A stretch of DNA of 7,288 nucleotides from UBA1046 sp964624395 (GCA_964624395.1 CAZUWY010000061.1:1-7288); one strand, 5' to 3'; shown: positions 1 through 6,583, numbered from the stretch's first letter. A program made the numbers and translations. Notes: generated by a model not told the origin, from the letters alone.

Positions 1-2299
1 CATTGGTGCCAAAGCTGAAAAATTCAGCATCGGCAGCAATCTTGTCTGCTGTCAGGCAGGCTCTGGGAATCTCAATCATGGTACCCACTAGGTAATCTAC
101 GCGCTCATTCTCTCTGGCAAAGATTTTTTCCGCTGTCTCATCAATTACTTTTTTAAGAAATTGCAGTTCCTTGACATCAGTGATCAGGGGGATCATGATC
201 TCTGGGAAAACCTTAACGCCCTGCTCTTTTACCTTTAATGCTGCACCCAATATTGCCTCGGTTTGCATTTCTGCGATCTCCGGATAAGAGATGGCCAGGC
301 GGCAGCCGCGATGCCCAAGCATAGGATTGATTTCATGCAGATCCAAGATAATCTCTTTCAAACGCTCGGCAGTAATAGCCAGGTCTTTGGCCAGTTCTAC
401 TATCTCCGCCTCATTGTTAGGCAAGAACTCATGCAAAGGGGGATCTAGCAGACGTATTGTTACAGGCAGTCCATCCATGCTGACAAAGATCCCTTCAAAG
501 TCACTTTGCTGCATAGGCAGGATCTTGGCTAAAGCTTTTCTTCTGTCCGCTTCATTTCTGGCCACAATCATCTGGCGGAAGGCAAAGATTCTATCTGGGC
601 CAAAGAACATATGCTCAGAACGACAAAGGCCAATACCCTCTGCCCCAAGCTCTCTGGCCCGGCTAGCATCTTCTGGGGTGTCGGCATTGGTTCTGATGCC
701 AAGTTTTTTATACTCATCAGACCATTGCATGATAAGGTCAAAATTACCGGATATCTCAGCCGGTTGGGTTTCAATCTTACCGGCATAGACTTTACCGCTG
801 CTGCCGTCTAAAGAGATCCAGTCACCGCTGGTGAATTTATCTTCACCAATGGTCAAGGTTTTGGCTTTTTCATCAATCTGGGCAGCGGCACAGCCTGAGA
901 CACAGCATTTTCCCATCCCTCTGGCAACAACTGCCGCATGGGAAGTCATGCCGCCTCTGGAGGTGAGAATACCTTCAGAAACATTCATACCCTGAATATC
1001 TTCCGGTGATGTTTCGGTGCGAACTAAAACAACCTTTTTACCCGCTTCTGATGCCAAAAATGCTTCTTCAGCAGTAAAAGTTATCTCTCCGGTGGCGGCT
1101 CCCGGTGAAGCAGGAAGTCCCTGGGCAATAGCATTTGCCTGAGCCAGTGCAGAAGGCTTAAAGGCCGGATGCAAAAGAGCATCAAGAGAATTAGGATCAA
1201 TCTTGGATAAAGCCGTTTCTTTGCTGATAATCCCCTCGGCCACCAAATCTGCAGCTATCTGCAAAGCGGCCATGGCAGTTCTCTTCCCTGCTCTGGTCTG
1301 CAGGAGAAAGAGCTTTTCCTTTTCTATGGTAAATTCCATATCCTGCATATCGCCATAGTGTCTCTCTAAGCGTTCAGATATCTCCTTGAACTCCTGGTAA
1401 ATCTCTGGCATCTCATCTTTGAGATCAATCATCGGATGTGGTGTTCTGATCCCGGCGACAACATCTTCTCCCTGAGCATTGAGCAGGTATTCACCGTAGA
1501 GTTTATTTTCTCCGGTGGCAGGATTTCTGGAAAAAGCAACGCCTGTGCCGGAGGTATTGCCCATATTGCCATAGACCATTTCCTGAACGTTTACAGCAGT
1601 ACCCCAGCTGCCCGGGATATTATGCATTCTGCGATAATAGATTGCTCTATTATTGTTCCAGGATCTAAAAACAGCTGTAATGGCAGAAAGAAGTTGATCT
1701 TTTGGCTCTTGCGGGAAAGGTTCGCCCTTTAATTTTTGATAAAGGACAAGGAAAGAGTCGGATACCTCTTTCATCGCCTCATTGCTGAGATCGGAATCAA
1801 GTTCTACCCCTTCTTTGGCTTTGATCTTTTCCATCTCTTCTTCAAAATGGTTCTTGTCTATCTCCATCACAACATCACTAAACATCATGATAAAGCGGCG
1901 ATAGCTGTCATAGGCAAAGAAGGGATTTCCTGTGGCTTCGGCCAGGCTTTTGACCACCTCATTATTGAGGCCGAGATTTAACACTGTGTCCATCATGCCG
2001 GGCATTGAAGCCCTGGCTCCGGAACGCACTGAGACCAGCAAAGAATTATGATTGGCGCCAAAATTCTTGCCCGTCATCTCTTCCATTTTCTTGAGTGACT
2101 GAAAGATTTGCTCTTCCATTTCCTCAGTCAACTTGCCGCCAGCAGCATAGTATTCATTGCAGGCTTCAGTAGTGATAATAAAACCTTGGGGGACTGGCAG
2201 CCCTAGCCTGGTCATCTCTGCCAGATTAGCTCCTTTTCCCCCAAGCAGATTGCGCATGCCCGCATCTCCCTCTGCAAACATGTAGACATATTTCTTCAT
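1..2299 (-). CDS. ppdK: pyruvate, phosphate dikinase (3' end beyond the window)
   Basis: This cytoplasmic enzyme interconverts pyruvate, ATP and phosphate with phosphoenolpyruvate, AMP and pyrophosphate. I translated the whole minus-strand frame by hand: 766 residues with no stop, against about 875-880 for the family, so roughly 110 C-terminal residues lie outside. The N-terminal ATP-grasp domain opens with MKKYVYMF and LLGGKGANLAEM and contains SVRSGARASMPGMMDT. The swivelling phosphohistidine domain carries GGMTSHAAVVARG, with His454 as the phosphocarrier and Thr452 where the regulatory kinase/phosphatase acts in relatives. The PEP/pyruvate TIM barrel begins near residue 530, with GLCRSEHMFF (Arg560; the family usually has Thr, not Ser), TIRLLDPPLHEF (Arg616), GTMIEIPRA (Glu743) and FSFGTN at the edge. 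The catalytic cysteine region is not visible. The start is supported by a G-rich ribosome site (GGGGGTG) just upstream. It follows glyS after 101 bases, with a possible promoter of its own. Confidence 0.97.
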   Translation of the reverse strand, partial: MKKYVYMFAEGDAGMRNLLGGKGANLAEMTRLGLPVPQGFIITTEACNEYYAAGGKLTEEMEEQIFQSLKKMEEMTGKNFGANHNSLLVSVRSGARASMPGMMDTVLNLGLNNEVVKSLAEATGNPFFAYDSYRRFIMMFSDVVMEIDKNHFEEEMEKIKAKEGVELDSDLSNEAMKEVSDSFLVLYQKLKGEPFPQEPKDQLLSAITAVFRSWNNNRAIYYRRMHNIPGSWGTAVNVQEMVYGNMGNTSGTGVAFSRNPATGENKLYGEYLLNAQGEDVVAGIRTPHPMIDLKDEMPEIYQEFKEISERLERHYGDMQDMEFTIEKEKLFLLQTRAGKRTAMAALQIAADLVAEGIISKETALSKIDPNSLDALLHPAFKPSALAQANAIAQGLPASPGAATGEITFTAEEAFLASEAGKKVVLVRTETSPEDIQGMNVSEGILTSRGGMTSHAAVVARGMGKCCVSGCAAAQIDEKAKTLTIGEDKFTSGDWISLDGSSGKVYAGKIETQPAEISGNFDLIMQWSDEYKKLGIRTNADTPEDASRARELGAEGIGLCRSEHMFFGPDRIFAFRQMIVARNEADRRKALAKILPMQQSDFEGIFVSMDGLPVTIRLLDPPLHEFLPNNEAEIVELAKDLAITAERLKEIILDLHEINPMLGHRGCRLAISYPEIAEMQTEAILGAALKVKEQGVKVFPEIMIPLITDVKELQFLKKVIDETAEKIFARENERVDYLVGTMIEIPRACLTADKIAADAEFFSFGTN

Positions 2300-2348
2300 A
2301 TGCACACCCCCTGCGCCAAATTTATAGATTCTTGTCCTTCAGGCCGAT

Positions 2349-2391
2349 ATTATATTCCTCACACTTTATACAAATCTTTTTTCAACTGCAA
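2349..2391 (-). promoter_or_regulatory. candidate promoter region for ppdK
   Basis: The glyS–ppdK gap holds a perfect TATAAT at 2349-2354, read on the minus strand, without a good -35 box. An overlapping alternative has TTGCAG at 2386-2391 and TAAAGT at 2363-2368, separated by 17 bases. Either would give a leader of roughly 40-55 bases before ppdK. No terminator hairpin is visible after glyS, so read-through from glyS is equally possible. This is a motif match only. Confidence 0.4.
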
Positions 2392-2400
2392 GACTTTTAT

Positions 2401-3801
2401 TTAGGGTAATTCAAATTTTTTAGCAAAGTATCCGATCAGATCCGCTATCGGGATACGCTGCTGCTCCATGCTGTCTCTTTCCCTGATTGTCACCTGCCCA
2501 TCCTCTAAGGAATCAAAGTCATAGGTAAGACAATAGGGAGTGCCGATCTCATCTTGACGGCGGTAGCGTTTACCGATCGACTGCCTGTCATCGTATTCGG
2601 TCACATAATGAGGCAGAAGCATTTCATAGAGCTTATAGGCTTCTTCCTTTAATTTACCCGAAAGTGGCAAAACCGCCAATTTAATCGGTGCCAGAGCCGG
2701 GTGAAATCTCAAAACAGTACGAATGTCACCATCAGATAGCTCTTCTTCATCATAGGCATCGCAAAGCACTGCCAGAGTTAAGCGGTCCACACCAAGGGAA
2801 GGCTCCACCACATAGGGAATATATTTTTCATTTTTATTGGGGTCAAAATAACGTAAATCCTGGCGGCTGTGCTCCATATGCTGCTTGAGATCATAATCCG
2901 TGCGGTCGGCAATGCCCCAGAGTTCACCCCAGCCAAAGGGATAGAGATATTCAATATCTGTAGTAGCCAGAGAGTAAAAGGATAATTCGTCTTTACTATG
3001 ATCTCTAAGCCGCAGATTGTCCCTCTTAATACCTAGATCTAACAGCCATTGCCAGGAGAATTCCCGCCAATAGTCAAACCACTCTAAATCAGTACCCGGT
3101 TCACAGAAAAACTCCAGCTCCATCTGTTCAAATTCACGTGTGCGAAAGATGAAATTTCCCGGAGTGATTTCATTGCGAAAGCTCTTGCCGATCTGAGCAA
3201 TACCAAAGGGCAGTTTTCTTCTCGAAGTGCGCTGCACATTGACAAAATTCGTAAAAATACCCTGGGCTGTCTCCGGCCTGAGATAGATCTCAGTGCCCTT
3301 ACCTTCAGTTACACCCTGAGTGGTCTTAAACATAAGATTAAATTTTCTCACATCGGTGAAATCTTTTTTGCCGCAGTGAGGGCAAGGTATCTCGTTGGTA
3401 CGAATATAGGCCATCATATCTTCTTCCGGCCAGCCCTCCACATTGATCTCCACAGGCGGATCCTGCTTCACTCCCCAGCTTTCAATCATCTGATCAGCCC
3501 TGTAGCGTGTTTTACAGGATTTACAGTCAATCAAAGGATCACTAAAGCCACTGACATGGCCGGAGGCCACCCAGACTTCCCTGTTCATTAAAATAGCACT
3601 GTCGAGCCCTATATTATGCGGATTGGTACTGACAAAGCGCTTCCACCAGGCATCTTTGACAGCATTTTTTAAATAAGTGCCATACGGTCCATAATCCCAG
3701 GCATTGGCAAGTCCACCATAAATGTCTGAACCGGGATAGACAAAGCCCCGGTTATGAGCCAGCGCCACTATACGCTCCATTGTTTTTTTGCTACTGTGCA
3801 T
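2401..3801 (-). CDS. glyS: glycyl-tRNA synthetase, single-chain class II type
   Basis: This enzyme charges tRNA-Gly with glycine using ATP, in the cytoplasm. The 466 residues match the usual length of the alpha2 (archaeal/Gram-positive) type, not the separate alpha and beta chains of many bacteria. The N-terminus has the family signature RGFVYPGSDIYGGLANAWDY (about 18-37). An inserted zinc-knuckle-like region has Cys93/Cys96 and Cys140/Cys143. The class II core shows RPETAQGIF (175-183), motif 2 around FRNE and FRTREFEQME (208-228) and motif 3 EPSLGVDR (333-340). The anticodon-binding domain starts near 370 and includes SIGKRYRRQDEIGTPYC. The ATG at 3801 is preferred over the adjacent in-frame TTG at 3804 because AGGAG lies 9 bases upstream of it. 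An internal Met at residue 8 is less likely. The gene lies 80 bases after rpoZ; no T-box leader fits in that space. Confidence 0.97.
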   Translation of the reverse strand: MHSSKKTMERIVALAHNRGFVYPGSDIYGGLANAWDYGPYGTYLKNAVKDAWWKRFVSTNPHNIGLDSAILMNREVWVASGHVSGFSDPLIDCKSCKTRYRADQMIESWGVKQDPPVEINVEGWPEEDMMAYIRTNEIPCPHCGKKDFTDVRKFNLMFKTTQGVTEGKGTEIYLRPETAQGIFTNFVNVQRTSRRKLPFGIAQIGKSFRNEITPGNFIFRTREFEQMELEFFCEPGTDLEWFDYWREFSWQWLLDLGIKRDNLRLRDHSKDELSFYSLATTDIEYLYPFGWGELWGIADRTDYDLKQHMEHSRQDLRYFDPNKNEKYIPYVVEPSLGVDRLTLAVLCDAYDEEELSDGDIRTVLRFHPALAPIKLAVLPLSGKLKEEAYKLYEMLLPHYVTEYDDRQSIGKRYRRQDEIGTPYCLTYDFDSLEDGQVTIRERDSMEQQRIPIADLIGYFAKKFELP

Positions 3802-3810
3802 CAAATGCTT

Positions 3811-3815
3811 CTCCT
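3811..3815 (-). promoter_or_regulatory. ribosome binding site of glyS
   Basis: AGGAG on the minus strand lies 9 bases before the ATG at 3801 and 6 bases before the TTG at 3804. It supports starting at this cluster rather than at the internal Met eight codons in. Confidence 0.7.
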
Positions 3816-3881
3816 ATCTGCATATCTTAAAAACTTTTTCCTTCTCTTTTAAAATCAACAAGCCTTTTTATCCAAATACTT

Positions 3882-4514
3882 TTACTCGTCAGCGTCTTGC
3901 TCAAGATCATCTGCAATTTGCTCTTCAGCAGCAGCATCTTCTCCTTCGGCCACATCAAGATCCTCATCTGCAGCAGCATCTTTTTCTTCTGTCTCTTCAA
4001 TATCGCTGGCTTCTTCTGCAGTTAGATCATCTCTATCTGCTTCATCAGCTCTGGAGGCAGCTTCCAAACGCTCTGCTTCATCTTGGGCCTCAACTGCCAT
4101 AATAAGCTTTCTGGCCAAGGCGGCAGCATCATCTGAAGTGAAGCTCTCACCACCTAGTTCTTCAGCCACTTCGCTGTCTTGAATGCCCAGGCGGTGATCG
4201 CGCTCAATCGTGCGTCTGGCTTCTTCAGCCATCTCCTGAGCTCTTTTTTCACGATCTTCCAGCTCTTCGGCCAGACGTCTTGCCTCAATCTCGGGACGAA
4301 GCGGTATATGTGGCTGGTAAATGCCATGCCTATATTGTATCTTGTCACTGCCCAGCTCTTCACAGGCTAAAGTAACCGGATTAGGCGTTTTGGTTGCCAC
4401 CAAAGGATTGGCACCATCAACGATCTGTCTGGCTCTCTTCGCTGCCAGCATGGCAAGAATATAGCGGTTTTCCGCTTTGGGTAGTAATTTTTCCAGAGGT
4501 GGATAATTTAACAT
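3882..4514 (-). CDS. rpoZ: RNA polymerase omega subunit with long acidic C-terminal extension
   Basis: Residues 1-70 are a recognisable omega subunit, the small core-polymerase protein that helps fold and hold beta-prime. They include YPPLEKLLPKAENRYILAML, AAKRARQIVDGA, NPVTLACEEL and SDKIQYR. Ordinary omega proteins are about 65-100 residues; this one is 210. Residues 72-108 are very rich in Glu, Arg and Ala (EARRLAEELEDREKRAQEMA), typical of a long charged helix or coiled coil. Residues 111-141 look more mixed and helical (SDDAAALARKLIMAV). Residues 142-210 are low-complexity and strongly acidic: 33 Asp/Glu against 4 Arg/Lys in 69 residues, ending DLEQDADE. The frame is continuous and the stop is clear, so this is not an obvious frameshift or fusion artefact. 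The start is supported by GGGAAGGTG just upstream. The position after gmk is the usual one for rpoZ. The function of the extension is unknown. Confidence 0.9.
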   Translation of the reverse strand: MLNYPPLEKLLPKAENRYILAMLAAKRARQIVDGANPLVATKTPNPVTLACEELGSDKIQYRHGIYQPHIPLRPEIEARRLAEELEDREKRAQEMAEEARRTIERDHRLGIQDSEVAEELGGESFTSDDAAALARKLIMAVEAQDEAERLEAASRADEADRDDLTAEEASDIEETEEKDAAADEDLDVAEGEDAAAEEQIADDLEQDADE

Positions 4515-4611
4515 CTTTACACCTTCCCTTTTATATAAATCTTCCTAAAATTTAGTTCGCTCCCTTTAAGAGCTGTTTTTCAAACTAGTGTTGCTGGCAG
4601 ACTGCCACAGG
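4515..4611 (-). other. rpoZ leader with small dyads, no clear promoter
   Basis: Between the gmk terminator and the rpoZ start, two small fold-back sequences are visible on the minus strand: TGGCAGTCTGCCA at 4595-4607 (5-bp stem, 3-base loop) and GCTCTTAAAGGGAGC at 4559-4573 (6 bp including two G-T pairs, AAA loop). A TTGAAA lies between them, but no -10 box is well spaced from it. The ribosome site GGGAAGGTG ends 5 bases before the rpoZ start. If the upstream terminator is efficient, rpoZ needs a promoter in this stretch, but I cannot place it. Confidence 0.4.
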
Positions 4612-4646
4612 AAATAAAACAAGGCAAGTATTTGTGCTTGCCTTGT
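4612..4646 (-). terminator. intrinsic terminator after gmk
   Basis: Read on the minus strand, ACAAGGCAAG (4637-4646) pairs perfectly with CTTGCCTTGT (4619-4628) across an 8-base spacer. One A-T and one G-T pair can extend the stem inward. The U-rich run TTTTATTT follows directly (4612-4619). The hairpin begins about 25 bases after the gmk stop, the usual place for a Rho-independent terminator. A small dyad, GGACACTGTCC (4647-4657), abuts its upstream side. Confidence 0.85.
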
Positions 4647-4671
4647 GGACAGTGTCCGTATTAAAGTGGAA

Positions 4672-5307
4672 TTATGCGTAATCTTCAAATTCAAGCTCCG
4701 CCTGACCGATGGCATAGATCTGTCTTGAACATTTATTTTCTTCAGCAGTTAAGATTGCCAGCAAAGTTTCAACAGTTAAATCCAAATCATCATTGACCAC
4801 TGCATAGTCAAATTTATCCGCCTGGGAGATTTCTTCAGCAGCGAAGCTGAGCCGCTGGCGAATAAGATCTTCATTTTCCGTGCCCCGCCTGCGCAGCCGT
4901 TTTTCCAGAGCGGCCAGAGATGGCGGCAAAAGAAAAACTATAATGGCTTCCGGAAATTTACTTTTAATCTCTAAAGCTCCGGGAACAGTTATATCTAAGA
5001 TTACATCTATTCCTTCTTCAACCCATTCTCGCAATGGTCTGATCGGTGTACCGTAGTAATCTCCTAGATATTCATCACATTCAGCAATCTCGCCGGCGTG
5101 GTAAAGCTGTAGAAATTCATCCTTGCCAACAAAATAATAATCGACAGCTTCCCTCTCCTCACCGCGCAGCTGACGAGTTGTCATACTGATCGAATGCACC
5201 ATATTAAATCTTTCACTCATTATCCTTTGAATAACAGTGTCCTTGCCAACGCCTGATGGCCCGGACAAACTGATAATAAGACCTTTTCTTTTCTTAATCT
5301 CTGGCAT
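4672..5307 (-). CDS. gmk: guanylate kinase
   Basis: Guanylate kinase phosphorylates GMP to GDP with ATP, feeding the GTP and dGTP pools in the cytoplasm. The 211-residue protein has the P-loop GPSGVGKDT (16-24), the GMP-binding segment SISMTTRQLRGEE (39-51) followed by DYYF (56-59), AECDEYLGDYYGTP (75-88), and the lid RLRRRGTENED with QRL downstream (137-153). The last 20 or so residues extend slightly past the core. The ATG at 5307 is chosen because GGAGAGGA lies just upstream; an in-frame TTG 12 codons earlier has no ribosome site and falls inside a dyad. Some positions usually conserved differ: Asp23 where Ser or Gly is usual in the P-loop, Leu47 for Pro after TTRQ, and LDITVPG where LDIDxQG is usual. 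The residues expected to bind phosphate (Arg45, Arg48, Glu51) are present, so activity is likely. It lies 42 bases after remA and is followed by a terminator. Confidence 0.96.
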   Translation of the reverse strand: MPEIKKRKGLIISLSGPSGVGKDTVIQRIMSERFNMVHSISMTTRQLRGEEREAVDYYFVGKDEFLQLYHAGEIAECDEYLGDYYGTPIRPLREWVEEGIDVILDITVPGALEIKSKFPEAIIVFLLPPSLAALEKRLRRRGTENEDLIRQRLSFAAEEISQADKFDYAVVNDDLDLTVETLLAILTAEENKCSRQIYAIGQAELEFEDYA

Positions 5308-5311
5308 AGCT

Positions 5312-5319
5312 ATCCTCTC
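5312..5319 (-). promoter_or_regulatory. ribosome binding site of gmk
   Basis: GGAGAGGA-type sequence on the minus strand lies 4 bases before the ATG at 5307, with its strongest bases about 6-7 away. It decides the gmk start in favour of MPEIKKRK over the longer TTG-initiated form. Confidence 0.75.
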
Positions 5320-5323
5320 CAGT

Positions 5324-5350
5324 ATTATTATTGTTGACAACAAAAATAAT
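5324..5350. repeat. 27-base near-perfect dyad between remA and gmk
   Basis: Plus-strand arms ATTATTATTGTTG (5324-5336) and CAACAAAAATAAT (5338-5350) flank a single central A at 5337. Twelve of 13 positions pair; the one mismatch is A/A at 5330/5344. It touches the remA stop codon and ends 4 bases upstream of the gmk ribosome site. As RNA it would be a weak A-U-rich hairpin; as DNA it has the form of a dimer-binding operator. No function is known. Confidence 0.65.
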
Positions 5351-5589
5351 TATTGCTCAGCTTGAAGTTTCTTTTCCAAATCTGAGGTTGCAAGAGCAGA
5401 CAAGATAATATGATCGCTGTCCATCACCAGTATGCTTCTAGTCTTTTTGCCAGAGGTAGCATCTATAAGGGCAGCTCTTTCTCTGGCATCAGCAATAAGC
5501 CTTCTGGCCGGTGCCGAATCAGGGCTGACCATGGCAATAAGCCTTAAGGCAGAAACCAGATTGCCAAAACCAATATCTAAGAGTTTCAT
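5350..5589 (-). CDS. remA: RemA-family DNA-binding regulator (DUF370)
   Basis: The 79-residue protein matches the RemA/DUF370 family along its whole length: LLDIGFGNLVSA, VSPDSAPARRLIADARERA, LIDAT and VMDSDHIILSA. In Bacillus subtilis RemA is a ring-forming DNA-binding protein that activates biofilm-matrix and osmoprotection genes; in clostridia the role is less known. The ATG at 5589 is chosen because family homology begins there and AGGAG (5598-5602) lies 8 bases upstream; a longer reading of 47 extra codons overlaps yicC and has no homology. The ribosome site shares bases with the yicC stop (TAG at 5601-5603), pointing to translational coupling. One oddity is SALR at residues 13-16, where I recall SANR in most relatives; the neighbouring Arg16, implicated in DNA contact, is kept, as is Arg51. 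Confidence 0.94.
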   Translation of the reverse strand: MKLLDIGFGNLVSALRLIAMVSPDSAPARRLIADARERAALIDATSGKKTRSILVMDSDHIILSALATSDLEKKLQAEQ

Positions 5590-5600
5590 CGCTATTGCTC

Positions 5601-6488
5601 CTATTCCAGATTTTGAACCTGCTCCCTGATCTCTTCCAGAGAGCTTTTCATCTGCACTACCAAAGCAGTAATTTCTAAATCGGAAGATTTTGAACCGATG
5701 GTATTGATCTCTCGGTTGATTTCCTGGCACAAAAAGTCGAGTTTTTTTCCAATCGGACCATCTTCCTCTAAGATTAGATCGAACTGCCTCAAATGACTGT
5801 CCAGCCTGACCAGTTCCTCATCAATAGCAGCTTTATCGGCAAAGATCGCTATCTCAGCAGCAACTCTTTGCCCGTCATAGTATTCCTCCAGATCTTGATC
5901 CAAAAGTTCTTCCAATTTGCGCAAGAGCTTTTCCTTTTGCTCTAAGGGAACCTTTGCTGCTCTTTGGGCAACATCTTTCATATTTTGGGTGATCTTTTCA
6001 ATTTTTTGCAAGATATTTAAAGCCAGCTTCTCTCCTTCTCTTTTCCTCATGCCGATCAACTGGTCAAGGGCGGCATCTGTTGCCTCTGCTAAGATCGACC
6101 AGATCTGATCAGGATCCTCCTCGCTGCGGCGCACGGTAAAGATATCCGGGATGCGAGCGAGCTGGCTAAGATAATCTGGCATAATGCGATCAGTCAAATC
6201 CTCTAATTCCTGAAAGGCATCGAGATAGGAATTGACTAGATTTTTGTCCAACATCACCTCAGAATTAGAGCCGGAAAAATCCTCCCACTCCACTCTCACA
6301 TCAATTTTCCCCCGCGAAATCGTCTTTTTGATCAATTCACGCAATTGGGGTTCCAGTTGAGAGATAAGTCTAGGAAGCCTTAAAGATATATCTGCATAGC
6401 GGCTGTTGACTGTTTTGATCTCTACTGTAATCCTTTTTTCATCTCTTAAGGATTCACCTCGTCCGTAGCCTGTCATGCTGTAGCCCAT
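5601..6488 (-). CDS. yicC: YicC/YloC-family endoribonuclease
   Basis: The 295 residues are the normal length for this family. The N-terminal domain starts with the signature SMTGYGRGE (4-12) and continues with VEIKTVNSRY (22-31) and LRLPR. The central part is a long, charged, helical region (LEQKEKLLRKLEELLDQDLE). The C-terminal DUF1732 portion carries EIAIFADKAAIDEELVRLDS and GKKLDFLCQEINREINTIGS. Members from Escherichia coli and Bacillus subtilis are reported to be endoribonucleases that act on RNA in the cytoplasm. The ATG at 6488 starts right before the signature and follows GGGGGT with an A-rich spacer. It is the first gene after a likely promoter, with remA only 11 bases downstream, so yicC, remA and gmk probably share a transcript. 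All expected motifs are present and nothing looks truncated. Confidence 0.95.
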   Translation of the reverse strand: MGYSMTGYGRGESLRDEKRITVEIKTVNSRYADISLRLPRLISQLEPQLRELIKKTISRGKIDVRVEWEDFSGSNSEVMLDKNLVNSYLDAFQELEDLTDRIMPDYLSQLARIPDIFTVRRSEEDPDQIWSILAEATDAALDQLIGMRKREGEKLALNILQKIEKITQNMKDVAQRAAKVPLEQKEKLLRKLEELLDQDLEEYYDGQRVAAEIAIFADKAAIDEELVRLDSHLRQFDLILEEDGPIGKKLDFLCQEINREINTIGSKSSDLEITALVVQMKSSLEEIREQVQNLE

Positions 6489-6519
6489 TTTTTACCCCCG
6501 CTAACATAGATTAATCGCT

Positions 6520-6551
6520 AAACTGCCATAACTATAGCATAAGAGCAGTTT
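6520..6551. repeat. inverted repeat centred on the yicC -10 element
   Basis: Plus-strand AAACTGC (6520-6526) and GCAGTTT (6545-6551) are perfect 7-base inverted arms separated by 18 bases. The symmetry centre falls at about 6535-6536, inside the proposed -10 hexamer of the yicC promoter. Such an arrangement is typical of a repressor operator, but the arms are short and chance cannot be excluded. Confidence 0.5.
6531..6539 (-). promoter_or_regulatory. extended -10 promoter of the yicC–remA–gmk unit
   Basis: On the minus strand TGCTATAGT combines the TG extension with TATAGT, one mismatch from the consensus -10. No well-spaced TTGACA-like box is visible (TTGGCT lies 20 bases upstream), which is tolerated for extended -10 promoters. 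Transcription would start near 6524, giving a leader of about 36 bases to the yicC ATG. Confidence 0.5.
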
Positions 6552-6583
6552 TCTAAAGCCAAAAAATTCAAAACATTCAAGTT

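Noticed and set aside
291..788. 165-codon plus-strand open frame opposite ppdK
   Set aside because: It is antisense to a strongly conserved, fully translated ppdK segment, its product has no recognisable motifs and its length is compatible with chance in the opposite frame.
3802..3881. Promoter or terminator between rpoZ and glyS
   Set aside because: The stretch is A-rich on the minus strand, but no stable hairpin and no well-spaced -35/-10 pair could be found.
3788..4102. Plus-strand frame coding a Leu/Gln/His-rich protein
   Set aside because: It is the mirror of the low-complexity Glu/Asp/Ala codons in the rpoZ tail; the composition follows from the opposite strand.
5308..5343. 12-residue N-terminal extension of gmk starting at TTG
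   Set aside because: No ribosome site precedes it, it lies in an A-T-rich dyad, and the ATG at 5307 has a good ribosome site and matches the family start.
5590..5730. 47-codon extension of remA into yicC
   Set aside because: The residues have no family similarity and overlap conserved yicC coding sequence; the RemA homology begins at the ATG at 5589.
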